A stretch of DNA of 64,000 nt from the NCBI RefSeq assembly GCF_000092065.1, contig NC_009362.1, positions 564,501-628,500 on the forward strand, read 5' to 3'. The DNA is from Ostreococcus lucimarinus CCE9901 (taxonomy: Eukaryota > Chlorophyta > Mamiellophyceae > Mamiellales > Bathycoccaceae). Each line of letters begins with the position of its first letter. Within the stretch, counting starts at the first letter, position 1. The position numbers and the translations under genes are program-made. The notes under the pieces were generated by a model. It was given only the letters and a program-made list of their open reading frames with translations. It did not search any database and was not told the origin of the DNA. Below, in pieces: positions 7,997-16,291 of this stretch.

Positions 7997-9424
7997 TTAG
8001 AGGTTGGAGAGGCGAGGTCGCGCGAGTTCGGCTTCGCTTGGATCCCACGATATAATTTTCCCGGGATTCATGATGTTGAGCGGATCGAGCGCGCGCTTGA
8101 TTCGGCGCTGGATATCCACGTGCGCCACACCGTGCTCCATGATGATGTACTTTTGTTTTCCGATGCCGACGCCGTGTTCGCCGGAGGCGGAGCCGCCCAT
8201 AGCGATGGCGTTCCCGATGACTTTGTCTTCGAGCGCCAACAAGGCGGCGCGTTCGTGCTCTTGAAAGGGTATGAGACAGTGGAAGTTGCCGTCGGCGATG
8301 TGCGCGCAAATGACGCACGGAAACCGCGCTTTTTTGAACTCGAGCTCCGTGGCCGCGATGCACGCCGAAAGTTTGGACGCCGGAACGCACACGTCTCCAA
8401 CGTACACGCTCTCCTTCGCGTTCGTCCCCGCTTCTAATCCGCGATAGCGCATCGCGCCTAGATAACATCCACGTCTCGCGTCCCACAGCTCGTCCAACTC
8501 CTCGCCGTTTGACGCGAAATCGTGAGACGCGCTCCCGTTCGACTTCGCGATGCGAAGAAAACTTTCCCAATCCTCCTCCATCTCGCCCTGCCGATTCCCC
8601 ACAAACTCTAAAAACAGCGTCGGCACGCACGGTAAAGACGTTTGAAACACCACATTCGTCACTTTAATCCCTTCGTCGTTCATCAACTCGCATCGAAGCA
8701 ACGTCGACAGATTCGCCGCCGTCGCCTCAGCCACCGTCTTCCCCGCCGCCCCGACGGTCGGAAATCGCACGATGGCGCCGCATCGCCGCTTCGGCAGCGG
8801 AACAATCTTCACCACCAGCTCCACGATCACCCCCAGCGTGCCCTCCGCGCCTAAATAGAGCGCGTTCAGCTCGTAACCGGTGCTCGATTTCCGAACCTCG
8901 GCGCGCGTCCGAATGATTTCCCCATCCGGCGTCACCACCGTCATGCTTCGCACGTTCTCCTTCGTCGTTCCGTACTTCAGCGTGCTCAGCCCGCTCCCTC
9001 CCGTGCTCGCCATCCCTCCCAGCGTCGGATTCGAGCTCGGATCCGGCCCGAACGCGAATCCGCGCTTCGCCAGCGCCGCGTTCAGCTCGCTCTTCAGCGC
9101 CCCCGCGCCGACTCTCGCGCACATGTTCGCCTCGTCGATCTCGATCGCGCGCAACATTCGCGTGTCCAACACGCACCCTCCGCCGTACGCGACGGCGCCG
9201 CCCTCGAGCCCCGTGCCCGCGCCGCGCGCGACGATGGGTCGTCGGTGCCTCGCGCACGTCCGGACGATCGCCGCCACCTCCTCGACCGTTCGCGGCGCGC
9301 ACACCGCGTCCGGCCGCGCGCCGGCGTGCGCGCCCATGTCTCGCGCGCGCGCGTCGAGCGCCGCGGCGTCCGCGCGCGTGTCCGCGCACGCGCGTCGCAA
9401 ATCATCGAGCCACGACCGGGACAT
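7997..9424 (-). CDS. DLD: FAD-linked D-lactate dehydrogenase (DLD/GlcD family)
   Basis: A 475-residue flavoprotein of the FAD-binding type 4 plus FAD-oxidase C-terminal architecture. The PP-loop region is visible (PIVARGAGTGLEGGAV, then DPSSNPTLGGMASTGGSG and YGTTKENV), as is the C-terminal block with the metal/substrate ligands HIADGNFHC and SGEHGVGIGKQKY. The family oxidises D-lactate to pyruvate, or glycolate in some members, passing electrons to cytochrome c or another acceptor, usually in mitochondria. The N-terminus is short, with no strong presequence, so location is open. It is head-to-head with the PPDK regulatory protein gene, with 63 bp between the two starts if the upstream ATG of the latter is used. 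Confidence 0.9.
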   Translation of the reverse strand: MSRSWLDDLRRACADTRADAAALDARARDMGAHAGARPDAVCAPRTVEEVAAIVRTCARHRRPIVARGAGTGLEGGAVAYGGGCVLDTRMLRAIEIDEANMCARVGAGALKSELNAALAKRGFAFGPDPSSNPTLGGMASTGGSGLSTLKYGTTKENVRSMTVVTPDGEIIRTRAEVRKSSTGYELNALYLGAEGTLGVIVELVVKIVPLPKRRCGAIVRFPTVGAAGKTVAEATAANLSTLLRCELMNDEGIKVTNVVFQTSLPCVPTLFLEFVGNRQGEMEEDWESFLRIAKSNGSASHDFASNGEELDELWDARRGCYLGAMRYRGLEAGTNAKESVYVGDVCVPASKLSACIAATELEFKKARFPCVICAHIADGNFHCLIPFQEHERAALLALEDKVIGNAIAMGGSASGEHGVGIGKQKYIIMEHGVAHVDIQRRIKRALDPLNIMNPGKIISWDPSEAELARPRLSNL

Positions 9425-9487
9425 CGGACGGCGTCGTCGACGCGATGTGACGCCCGCAGACGCGCGCGCGCGCCGAGCGGCGATCGA

Positions 9488-11272
9488 ATGCGCGCGCGGG
9501 CGACGCGGACGCGCGCGTGGACGCCGCGCGCGCGACCGCGAGGCGATCGACGCGGTCGACGCGCGCCGGGGCGCGGTCCGACGGTCGACGCGCCGAACGG
9601 GGTGCCTCTAACCGTCGCGACGTCGACGCGCGACGACGCGCGGCGCGACGACGACGCGGCGACGAGGGCGAGCGACGCGCCGAGCGACGCGGAGACGATG
9701 TCTCGAAACGCGAGCGACGCGCACGCGCGGATGGCGCGCGAGCGGGCGCGGATTCGAGCGAAATTGGATAAGACGAAGGTGTCGCGGCTGTGGCGGGCGC
9801 CGACGGGGGAGACGCTGGATCGCGTGACGGGGCTGGAGGTGACGGTGAGCGGTGAAGCGCTGCGGCGCGTGATGCCAGGGAATGGATACGTCGAGAATAG
9901 CACGCTCGCGGCGGAGCTGCGGGCGGCGGAGGCCAAGGCGGGGGCGCTGCGGGACGGGTTGCGACGCGCCGAGGCGGATCTCGCCGAGCTGAGGCGGGCG
10001 AGCGCGAACGGAGCGACGACGTGGCCGTTGAGGCAGCCGGCGGTGCAAGCGAGCGATCCAGACGAGGTTCGACGCGCGGGTGCGCGACGAGGGACGGCGG
10101 CGCTGCGGAAGTTGTCTCGCGCGCGGTCGTTGTCTAGTAAGAAGCGAGGAGGTTCGTCGACGGAGACGACGACGGAGACGACGACGGAGACGACGACGTC
10201 CACCTCGACCGCATCGGTGCGCGAGGTGGTGAGCAAGTTCGTGCGCGATACGCCGATACCAGAGGGTATGACCGCGGCGCCGAGTGATAGCAAATTGCCG
10301 AAACCCATATTCGTCGTGAGCGATTCGACGGGCGCCACGGCGACGCAGGCGGTGCAAGCTGCGCTCGGCCAATTTGAAAAGTGCATGGATATTTCCTATC
10401 CGACGAATTTAGAAGTTTTCAGATTCATCAACGACAATAAAGAGCTCGCGACCATCGTCGCTCAGGCGAAAGAAGACGGGGCGATGATCGTGTACACGCT
10501 GGCGGAGGTTGAGATGTCAGAAAGCATGGCGCGGATGGCCGCCGCGGCGGGCGTCGACGCCGTCAACGTCTGGGGCACACTTTTGCGTCAAATGGAGGGG
10601 CATTTGGAGATGCCTTCGATGAATCTACCGATGATCAAGCGACCGATTCGTTCGAGCGGATCGACGAACTCGATGTCGAGCGCGAGCGTGTCGGCGGCGT
10701 TGTTGTCGAGCGATTACTACCGTATGATCGAAGCCGTGGAATACACTCGACAGTGCGACGACGGCGCGTCGAGCGCGAAGTGGAAAGAGGCCGATATCCT
10801 CATTCTAGGCATCAGTCGCACCGGAAAAACTCCGCTGAGCATCTTTCTCGGACAGCGCGGATACAAAGTCGCGAATTTACCCTTGGTCCCCGTCAACGGC
10901 GAATTACGAATCCCGTCCTACATCGCCGACGTCGATCCAAACCGCATCTTCGGCCTCAAAATCTCCCCCGACGTTCTCCACGCCATCCGCGCGCACCGCC
11001 TCAGGACGATGGGGGTCACCGAGGCCGAATCCCAGGCCAGGAGCGACGCCACGGGCGTCTCCAATCGCGCGGCGTCGCGCCGCTCCTCCTACTCGGACCT
11101 CTCCGTGGTTCGCCAAGAGCTCGACCTCGCCGAAGCCTTATTCCGGCGAAACCCGACGTGGAAAGTCTTGGACGTCACGCACAAGGGAGTTGAAGAGACC
11201 GCGGCGCGCATCATGGCCGTGATGACCGAGCGTTTCGGCCGCGCCCACGTTCTCTCGCGCTTCTCCGCGTGA
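9488..11272 (+). CDS. PDRP1: Pyruvate, phosphate dikinase regulatory protein (DUF299, bifunctional kinase/phosphorylase)
   Basis: From the ATG at 9488 the protein has 594 residues; the ATG at 9698 (MSRNASDAHARM) would give 524. The N-terminal Arg/Ala-rich part looks like a transit peptide. A predicted coiled coil (LAAELRAAEAKAGALRDGLR) and a Thr/Glu repeat linker (TTETTTETTTET) precede the DUF299 domain, which starts at PIFVVSDSTGATATQAVQAA and contains the P-loop GISRTGKTPLSIFLGQRGYK and the terminal block VLDVTHKGVEETAARIMAVM. The family phosphorylates and dephosphorylates an active-site threonine of PPDK, using ADP and phosphate in the plant enzyme. A Ser-rich insertion lies between the two halves of the domain (SSGSTNSMSSASVSAALL). 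Location in the chloroplast is inferred. Confidence 0.88.
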   Translation: MRARATRTRAWTPRARPRGDRRGRRAPGRGPTVDAPNGVPLTVATSTRDDARRDDDAATRASDAPSDAETMSRNASDAHARMARERARIRAKLDKTKVSRLWRAPTGETLDRVTGLEVTVSGEALRRVMPGNGYVENSTLAAELRAAEAKAGALRDGLRRAEADLAELRRASANGATTWPLRQPAVQASDPDEVRRAGARRGTAALRKLSRARSLSSKKRGGSSTETTTETTTETTTSTSTASVREVVSKFVRDTPIPEGMTAAPSDSKLPKPIFVVSDSTGATATQAVQAALGQFEKCMDISYPTNLEVFRFINDNKELATIVAQAKEDGAMIVYTLAEVEMSESMARMAAAAGVDAVNVWGTLLRQMEGHLEMPSMNLPMIKRPIRSSGSTNSMSSASVSAALLSSDYYRMIEAVEYTRQCDDGASSAKWKEADILILGISRTGKTPLSIFLGQRGYKVANLPLVPVNGELRIPSYIADVDPNRIFGLKISPDVLHAIRAHRLRTMGVTEAESQARSDATGVSNRAASRRSSYSDLSVVRQELDLAEALFRRNPTWKVLDVTHKGVEETAARIMAVMTERFGRAHVLSRFSA

Positions 11273-11433
11273 GCGTCTCGATCCTTCCCCGCGCCGTGCG
11301 CACACAGCCCGCACGCACGCACATCGAACAAATAATCCTCACTGTATGACCAAATGTCCGAGTTTCTTTATTTATCCCGTCACGTCACCGTCAACGCGAC
11401 GGCGGCCGCGCGCGCGTCAGATTCGCGCGCGCC

Positions 11434-12917
11434 ATGTTCGGCCGCCAGCCCGGACGCAGGGTGCGCGCGCGCGCCGATAGCCTCGAAGCGCGCCTCGCCC
11501 ATCGCGATCTCGCCGCGGCGCGCGCGTCGCCTCGCCGCGGCGCCCCGCGCGCGATCTCGCGTTCGAAGCCTCGCGAAACTCGGCGGCGGCGACGCCGCGA
11601 CGACGCCCCGACGCGCGCGACGCGCGACGCGGAAAACGACTGACGAACGCGCGCGACGACGAACGCACGCAGTCCACCGACACGAAGCTGTATGACCTGC
11701 TCGGCGTGAGCAAGGGGGCGTCGGCGGCGGAGATTAAAAAGGCGTACCGCAAGATGGCTGTGAAGCATCACCCGGATAAAGGCGGCGACGAACAAAAGTT
11801 CAAAGAGATCTCCGCCGCGTACGAAGTGCTGAGCGACGACGAAAAACGACAGCTGTACGATGAATACGGTGAGGACGCGCTGAAGGACGGAGGCATGGGC
11901 GGAGGAGGCGGATCGCCGTTTGATATCTTTGAGGCGATGTTCGGAGGGAATCCGTTCGGGCCGGGGGGCGGCGGCGGACGAGGAGGAGGGAGATCTCGCG
12001 TGCGAAAGGGAGAGGACGTCGTGCATGGGTTGAAACTTGGATTGGATGATTTGTACAACGGGGTGACGAAGAAGCTGAGCCTGTCGAAGAATGTGATTTG
12101 CCAAAAATGCGATGGGAAAGGGAGCAAGTCGGGGGCGAGCGGCACGTGCAACGGATGCAGAGGCGCGGGCGTCAAGGTTGTCGTTCGACAAATCGCGCCG
12201 GGGATGGTGCAGCAAATGCAGACCGTCTGTAACGATTGCCGAGGCACGGGTCAGACGATCAGCGAGAAGGATAAGTGCGAGAAGTGCCACGCTCAAAAGG
12301 TTGTTCAAGAAAAGAAGGTGCTCGAGGTGCACATCGAAAAGGGCATGAAGCACAACCAAAGAGTGGTCTTCCAAGGCGAAGCTGACGAAGCGCCGGACAC
12401 CGTGCCGGGTGACATCATCTTCGTCGTGCAACAAAAGGAGCACCCGGTGTTCACGCGCAAGGGGGACGATTTATTCATGGAAAAAGAAATCTCCCTCGTA
12501 GAGGCGTTGTGCGGGATGAAGATGACCGTCGATCACCTCGACGGCCGTCAACTCGTCATCTCCACCCACGAGGGCGAAGTCATCAAGCCCGGTCAATTCA
12601 AGGCTGTATTCGACGAAGGTATGCCTAAGCACACCATGCCTTTCCAAAAGGGTCGCTTGTTCATCCACTTCACCGTCAAGTTTCCGGCTCCGGGCGACTT
12701 GTCCGAAGACGATCTCAAGGCGCTCGAAAAGATTTTACCCGCGCGACCGCAGCTTAGCATTGACATGGAGAGTGAAAATGTGGAAGAGGTTAACATGCAC
12801 GAGGTTGATATGGAGCAAGAAAAGCGTCGTCGCGAAGCCGAGAGCAGACAACAAAGCCAATACGAGTCCGACGACGAAGGCGGCGGACAACCCGGCGTTC
12901 AATGCGCCCAGCAGTGA
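11434..12917 (+). CDS. DNAJA-type (type I) Hsp40 co-chaperone, CaaX-terminated; one intron
   Basis: The CDS joins 11434-11460 and 11673-12917, giving 423 residues. The first exon encodes only MFGRQPGRR, the expected N-terminus of cytosolic plant DNAJA2-like proteins, and joins to [17 protein letters not shown]. The J domain contains the HPD motif in [11 protein letters not shown] Gly/Phe-rich linker ([17 protein letters not shown]) is followed by four zinc-binding repeats ([32 protein letters not shown]) and the substrate-binding C-terminal domains. The C-terminus GVQCAQQ is a CaaX-like farnesylation signal, a known feature of eukaryotic DNAJA1/2. It would stimulate cytosolic Hsp70 ATPase. 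A start at the GTG within LLGVSK would delete half of the first helix, so it is not the real start. Confidence 0.95.
11461..11672 (+). other. Intron in DNAJA gene (212 nt, phase 0)
   Basis: It begins GTGCG, ends GCAG, and has ACTGAC at 11639-11644, about 29 nt before the acceptor. Splicing restores the conserved N-terminus of the J domain. Confidence 0.88.
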
Positions 12918-13049
12918 GTTCACCATTCTTTTCTCTTCGTCGAGGGGTGAATGTCCCTCGAGTTGTAGTCGAGCGTTGAGTGCGAGTACTGGTGCTATGG
13001 CGTTAGAGTGTTCGTTCTATTTTACAATACGAAATCCCGTACCTATGAT

Positions 13050-14432
13050 CTAATCGCGGAAAAAGCTCGCCGCGAGCCCGCCGCCGGCACTCTTCTTCTT
13101 TTTCGTCTTCTTCGCCGGCGACTCGTCGACGCTCTGGTCGCGCTTTTTGTTTTTGTACACCCACGAATTCGCATCCTTCGGCAAACGACGCGAGCACGAC
13201 CACGACGTCGCGTCCGGGTCCCACTTCTCCACGCGTTCGGCTTCCTTCTTCGGCGGCGCGAACGCTTCGCGAATCGCCGCCACGCCCTCGGGCGTGACGG
13301 GCCACTTTTTCTCTCCGGCTTTGTTTTGAAGAAAAAGTACAGACGTCGGCGCCGCGCTCGGCGTGAGTTGATCGATGCGCGAGTGCTGCCCGCCACTCAC
13401 AAAGGCGTGTTCCTTCGCCTCGAGCGTTGTGTTCGAGACGCAGTACACGCTCTTCGCCAGTCGCATCCAGCCGCGGCTGTCGTGCCAAAGTGGAACGACT
13501 ACGAAAAAGGATAGCGGTTTTTTCGCGCGAGACAAAAGCCTCTCGACGTGACCCGCCAAACGCAAGATGATTTCCTCGTCGAACGGGGGATTACACTCGA
13601 AGCTCCCTTCGCTCGGCTCGAAGTCGAACGCGTTTCCGAGCGATCCGAACGCGCGATCCGTCATCGCGCTCGCGCTGCAAAACTCTTTAAAGTGCGCGTT
13701 GAGCGGCGACGCGAAGAGCTCGCATCGCACGTCGAATCTTTTTTCGAGCGTCTCGAACACGCGCGGCGGAATCGCCGCCTGCATGTTCCCCGCCTTATAA
13801 TGCGTCCCCTGCAGCGTCGCGTACCTCGCCACGACGCAAAAAACCGCGCGATGAAACCCATCCTCGTCGCGCCGCGCGTCGCCGCGCCATCGCGTCTTCA
13901 GCGTCTCGTAGTGTCTCAAATTCAATTCCAGCGTCACCTTCCCGCACGTCAGCGCCACCTTCTCCGCCCGTTTCCCGTTTCCACCCACCTCGATCCTTCG
14001 CGCGCGCACGCGATTCTTCCTCCCATCGCTCGCCCTCGCGCTCGCGTTCGCCCTCGCCTTCGCCGCCGCCCGCGCCAACCGCCGCGTCGTCGTCGCCATC
14101 TCCCCCGTCGTCCGTCCCGCCTTCGCCAGCGACCGCGCCAGCCCGCCGTCGCGCGCGTCGCGTCTCTTCGCGCTCGGGATCGCGTCGCCGTCTCGCGTCG
14201 CGTCGCGTCGCGCGCACAACCACCGTTCAAAGTGCGCGTACCACCGCCGTCCCAGCGCGTCCTCGGTCTCCTCGCGAAACGTCCCCGCGAGCGCGCGCAT
14301 CGCGGCGCGCTCGCGCGCGAGCGCGGCGGGCGACGCCGCGACCGCCTCGTCGACGTCGGCGTCGACGGCGCGGTCGCGCGCGAGACCCTGGTCGGCGCGC
14401 ATGCGCGCGAGCACGGCGTCCACGGCATCCAT
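13050..14432 (-). CDS. PCIF1/CAPAM-type mRNA cap adenosine N6-methyltransferase (no WW domain)
   Basis: A 460-residue protein whose C-terminal 290 residues match the PCIF1 catalytic core: RYATLQGTHYKAGNMQAAIP, LFASPLNAHFKEFCSA, FGSLGNAFDF, and the catalytic tetrapeptide NPPF in GSFECNPPFDEEI. In animals PCIF1 writes m6Am next to the mRNA cap and uses a WW domain to bind RNA polymerase II. Here the N-terminal 150 residues are Arg/Ala-rich and helical, with no WW domain visible. The C-terminus ends in a Lys-rich probable nuclear signal (KKTKKKKS). It is tail-to-tail with the DNAJA gene and lies downstream of PEN-2 on the same strand. Function is inferred from the intact catalytic motif. Confidence 0.85.
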   Translation of the reverse strand: MDAVDAVLARMRADQGLARDRAVDADVDEAVAASPAALARERAAMRALAGTFREETEDALGRRWYAHFERWLCARRDATRDGDAIPSAKRRDARDGGLARSLAKAGRTTGEMATTTRRLARAAAKARANASARASDGRKNRVRARRIEVGGNGKRAEKVALTCGKVTLELNLRHYETLKTRWRGDARRDEDGFHRAVFCVVARYATLQGTHYKAGNMQAAIPPRVFETLEKRFDVRCELFASPLNAHFKEFCSASAMTDRAFGSLGNAFDFEPSEGSFECNPPFDEEIILRLAGHVERLLSRAKKPLSFFVVVPLWHDSRGWMRLAKSVYCVSNTTLEAKEHAFVSGGQHSRIDQLTPSAAPTSVLFLQNKAGEKKWPVTPEGVAAIREAFAPPKKEAERVEKWDPDATSWSCSRRLPKDANSWVYKNKKRDQSVDESPAKKTKKKKSAGGGLAASFFRD

Positions 14433-14540
14433 CGCGGCGCGCTCTGACGCGACGTCGACGGGGCGCGCGCGCGCGCGGCGCTGGACGCTAGGAAATACAC
14501 AGAATTAATTACAGCGATCGCGACGCGCGCGCGCGGCGCG

Positions 14541-14903
14541 TCAGCGCGGTCGAGTCGTCGCCGACCATCGCTCCCACGCGCGCGTCCCGACGACGCGCGC
14601 GCCGCCAAAGTAAAACGTCGCCGCCCACGCGGCGACGACGGCGAACGCGGCGACGGCGAGCGCGCGAGACTCGCGCGCGCGCTTGGCCACGCGCGCGTCG
14701 CGGCCGGGACCGCGGGCGTCGCGCGCGTGGGGGGCGAAGGTCCACGCGTTCAACACCCAGAGCCAAGGCAACGCGAGGAAACCGAGGTAGAAGAGCCCGT
14801 CGGCGAGCGCGCGCGCGGCGGCGCGACGGAGGACGCGCTCGCCGTCGCAGGTGTCGACGAAGTCGTCGTCGGGAGGGGCGGGCGCGGGCGCGGGGGCGGA
14901 CAT
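14541..14903 (-). CDS. PEN2: Gamma-secretase subunit PEN-2
   Basis: A 120-residue protein with two hydrophobic helices, about residues 35-56 (DGLFYLGFLALPWLWVLNAW) and 82-99 (ALAVAAFAVVAAWAATFYFG). The block FYLGF-LALPWLWVLN corresponds to the most conserved PEN-2 segment. The N-terminus is Pro/Ala-rich and the C-terminus short and polar. PEN-2 is the smallest of the four gamma-secretase subunits and promotes presenilin endoproteolysis in the ER/Golgi; this is family knowledge. A nicastrin gene lies in the same window at 32.6-34.8 kb. The gene is 108 bp downstream of the PCIF1 gene start on the same strand. Confidence 0.85.
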   Translation of the reverse strand: MSAPAPAPAPPDDDFVDTCDGERVLRRAAARALADGLFYLGFLALPWLWVLNAWTFAPHARDARGPGRDARVAKRARESRALAVAAFAVVAAWAATFYFGGARVVGTRAWERWSATTRPR

Positions 14904-15051
14904 GGAGTCGGACGCGCGAGGCGACGACTGCGGAGGACGCGAGAGACGACGACGAAGACGGCGAGCGCGAGGATTCGAACGAAGGCGCGAAAGCGCGGGA
15001 TTATGAATGAAGAAAATTAATGCGACGACGCGACGAGGGTCCGGCGCGCGG

Positions 15052-16143
15052 TCACGCCTCGGACAGAGACGCGCGATACGGCGACGCGGTTAAGACGTCG
15101 ACGCCCGTCTCGGTGACGAGCAGCGTGTGCTCGCACTGCGCCGTCCACTTCCCGTCCGCGGTGACGCTCGTCCATCCGTCCTTCCACATCTTGTCTCGAG
15201 TCGTCCCGATCGTCAGCATGGGCTCGATGGTGAACGTCTGACCGACCCGCAGCGTCCCCGGGTCGTTGTTGCGATGATGCCGCACCGTCGGTCCGCTGTG
15301 AAACACCTTCCCCACGCCGTGCCCGACGAACTTATCCACCACCCCGAACTTGGCGTCGTCCGCGATCTGATGAATCGTCGCCCCGATCTTCCTCACCGGC
15401 GTCCCGGGCTTACAAATCGCGATCGCCGCGTCCAGCGCTCGCTCCGTCGTCTCCACCAGCCGCCGCACCTCCTCCGTCACGTTCCCCACCATGATCGTCC
15501 TCGACGTGTCGCCGTGATACCCGTTCAGGTACACCGTGACGTCAATATTTATGATATCTCCGTCCAGGATCACCGTGTCGTCCGGGATTCCGTGACAGAT
15601 GCACTCGTTCAGGCTCGTGCACACGCTCTTCGGAAACCCGCCGTAGTTCAACGGGCTCGGATACGCCCCCGCCGCGATCGTCATCGCGTGCACCGCCTCG
15701 TCGATGTCGTTCGTCGTCGTCGTCCCGGGCGTGATCATCTTTTCCGCCATGTCCAGCACCTCCGCCGCGAGTCTTCCCGCGCGTCGCATCCCCTCGACGT
15801 CCGCCGCCGTCGTCTGCACCTGCACGACGCCGTCGTCGTACTCGGGCAGGTGTCCGTCCCTCGCGTACGGCGGCTGCGGCTCGATCGACGCCGGCACCGT
15901 CTTCTGCGGCGCGTACGTCCCCGGTCGAAGCGGCGCGCGCCCGTTGTACCACGTCGCCTCGTCGCGCGCGCGGTCCCTCGCGACGTTGAGCAGGTCGCCG
16001 AGCAGGCCCTTCTTCTTCGCGCGCGTCTCCGTCGCGCGCGCGCCGAAGCGCGGGCGCCGGAGACGGTCGAGCGACGCGCGAGGACGACGCGCGACGGCGC
16101 GCGCGAACGCGAGGGCGTCGGCGCGACGCGCGGCGACGCGCAT
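15052..16143 (-). CDS. MAP1: Methionine aminopeptidase type 1, organellar (MAP1D-like)
   Basis: From the ATG at 16143 the protein has 363 residues; the first 40 or so are Arg/Ala-rich and lack acidic residues, as in a plastid or mitochondrial presequence. The pita-bread fold shows all five metal ligands: Asp in NIDVTVYLNGYHGD (two), His in GHGVGKVFHSGP, Glu in FTIEPMLTIG and Glu in LLVTETG. The substrate-binding His is in CICHGIPDD. The enzyme removes the initiator Met from organelle-encoded proteins after deformylation. The open frame extends upstream to 16758, but that part overlaps the Ku70 coding region in antisense and has no family similarity. The start is 148 bp from the divergent Ku70 start. 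Confidence 0.93.
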   Translation of the reverse strand: MRVAARRADALAFARAVARRPRASLDRLRRPRFGARATETRAKKKGLLGDLLNVARDRARDEATWYNGRAPLRPGTYAPQKTVPASIEPQPPYARDGHLPEYDDGVVQVQTTAADVEGMRRAGRLAAEVLDMAEKMITPGTTTTNDIDEAVHAMTIAAGAYPSPLNYGGFPKSVCTSLNECICHGIPDDTVILDGDIINIDVTVYLNGYHGDTSRTIMVGNVTEEVRRLVETTERALDAAIAICKPGTPVRKIGATIHQIADDAKFGVVDKFVGHGVGKVFHSGPTVRHHRNNDPGTLRVGQTFTIEPMLTIGTTRDKMWKDGWTSVTADGKWTAQCEHTLLVTETGVDVLTASPYRASLSEA

Positions 16144-16291
16144 GACGAATGAAACGATGCGTCGAAGCGCGCGTCGAAGAGTGCGGCAGAAAACGTCGCG
16201 CGGCGGCGCGACGGCGACGCGCGCGCGCGAGGGCGGCGCGCGAGCGAAGGGGGACGTCGCGCGGCGCCCGTCGGACGCGCGCGCGGGCGAA

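Noticed and set aside
10146-10210. GACGACGACGGAGA-type repeat in the PPDK regulator gene
   Set aside because: It is in frame and encodes a TTET linker; a simple coding microsatellite.
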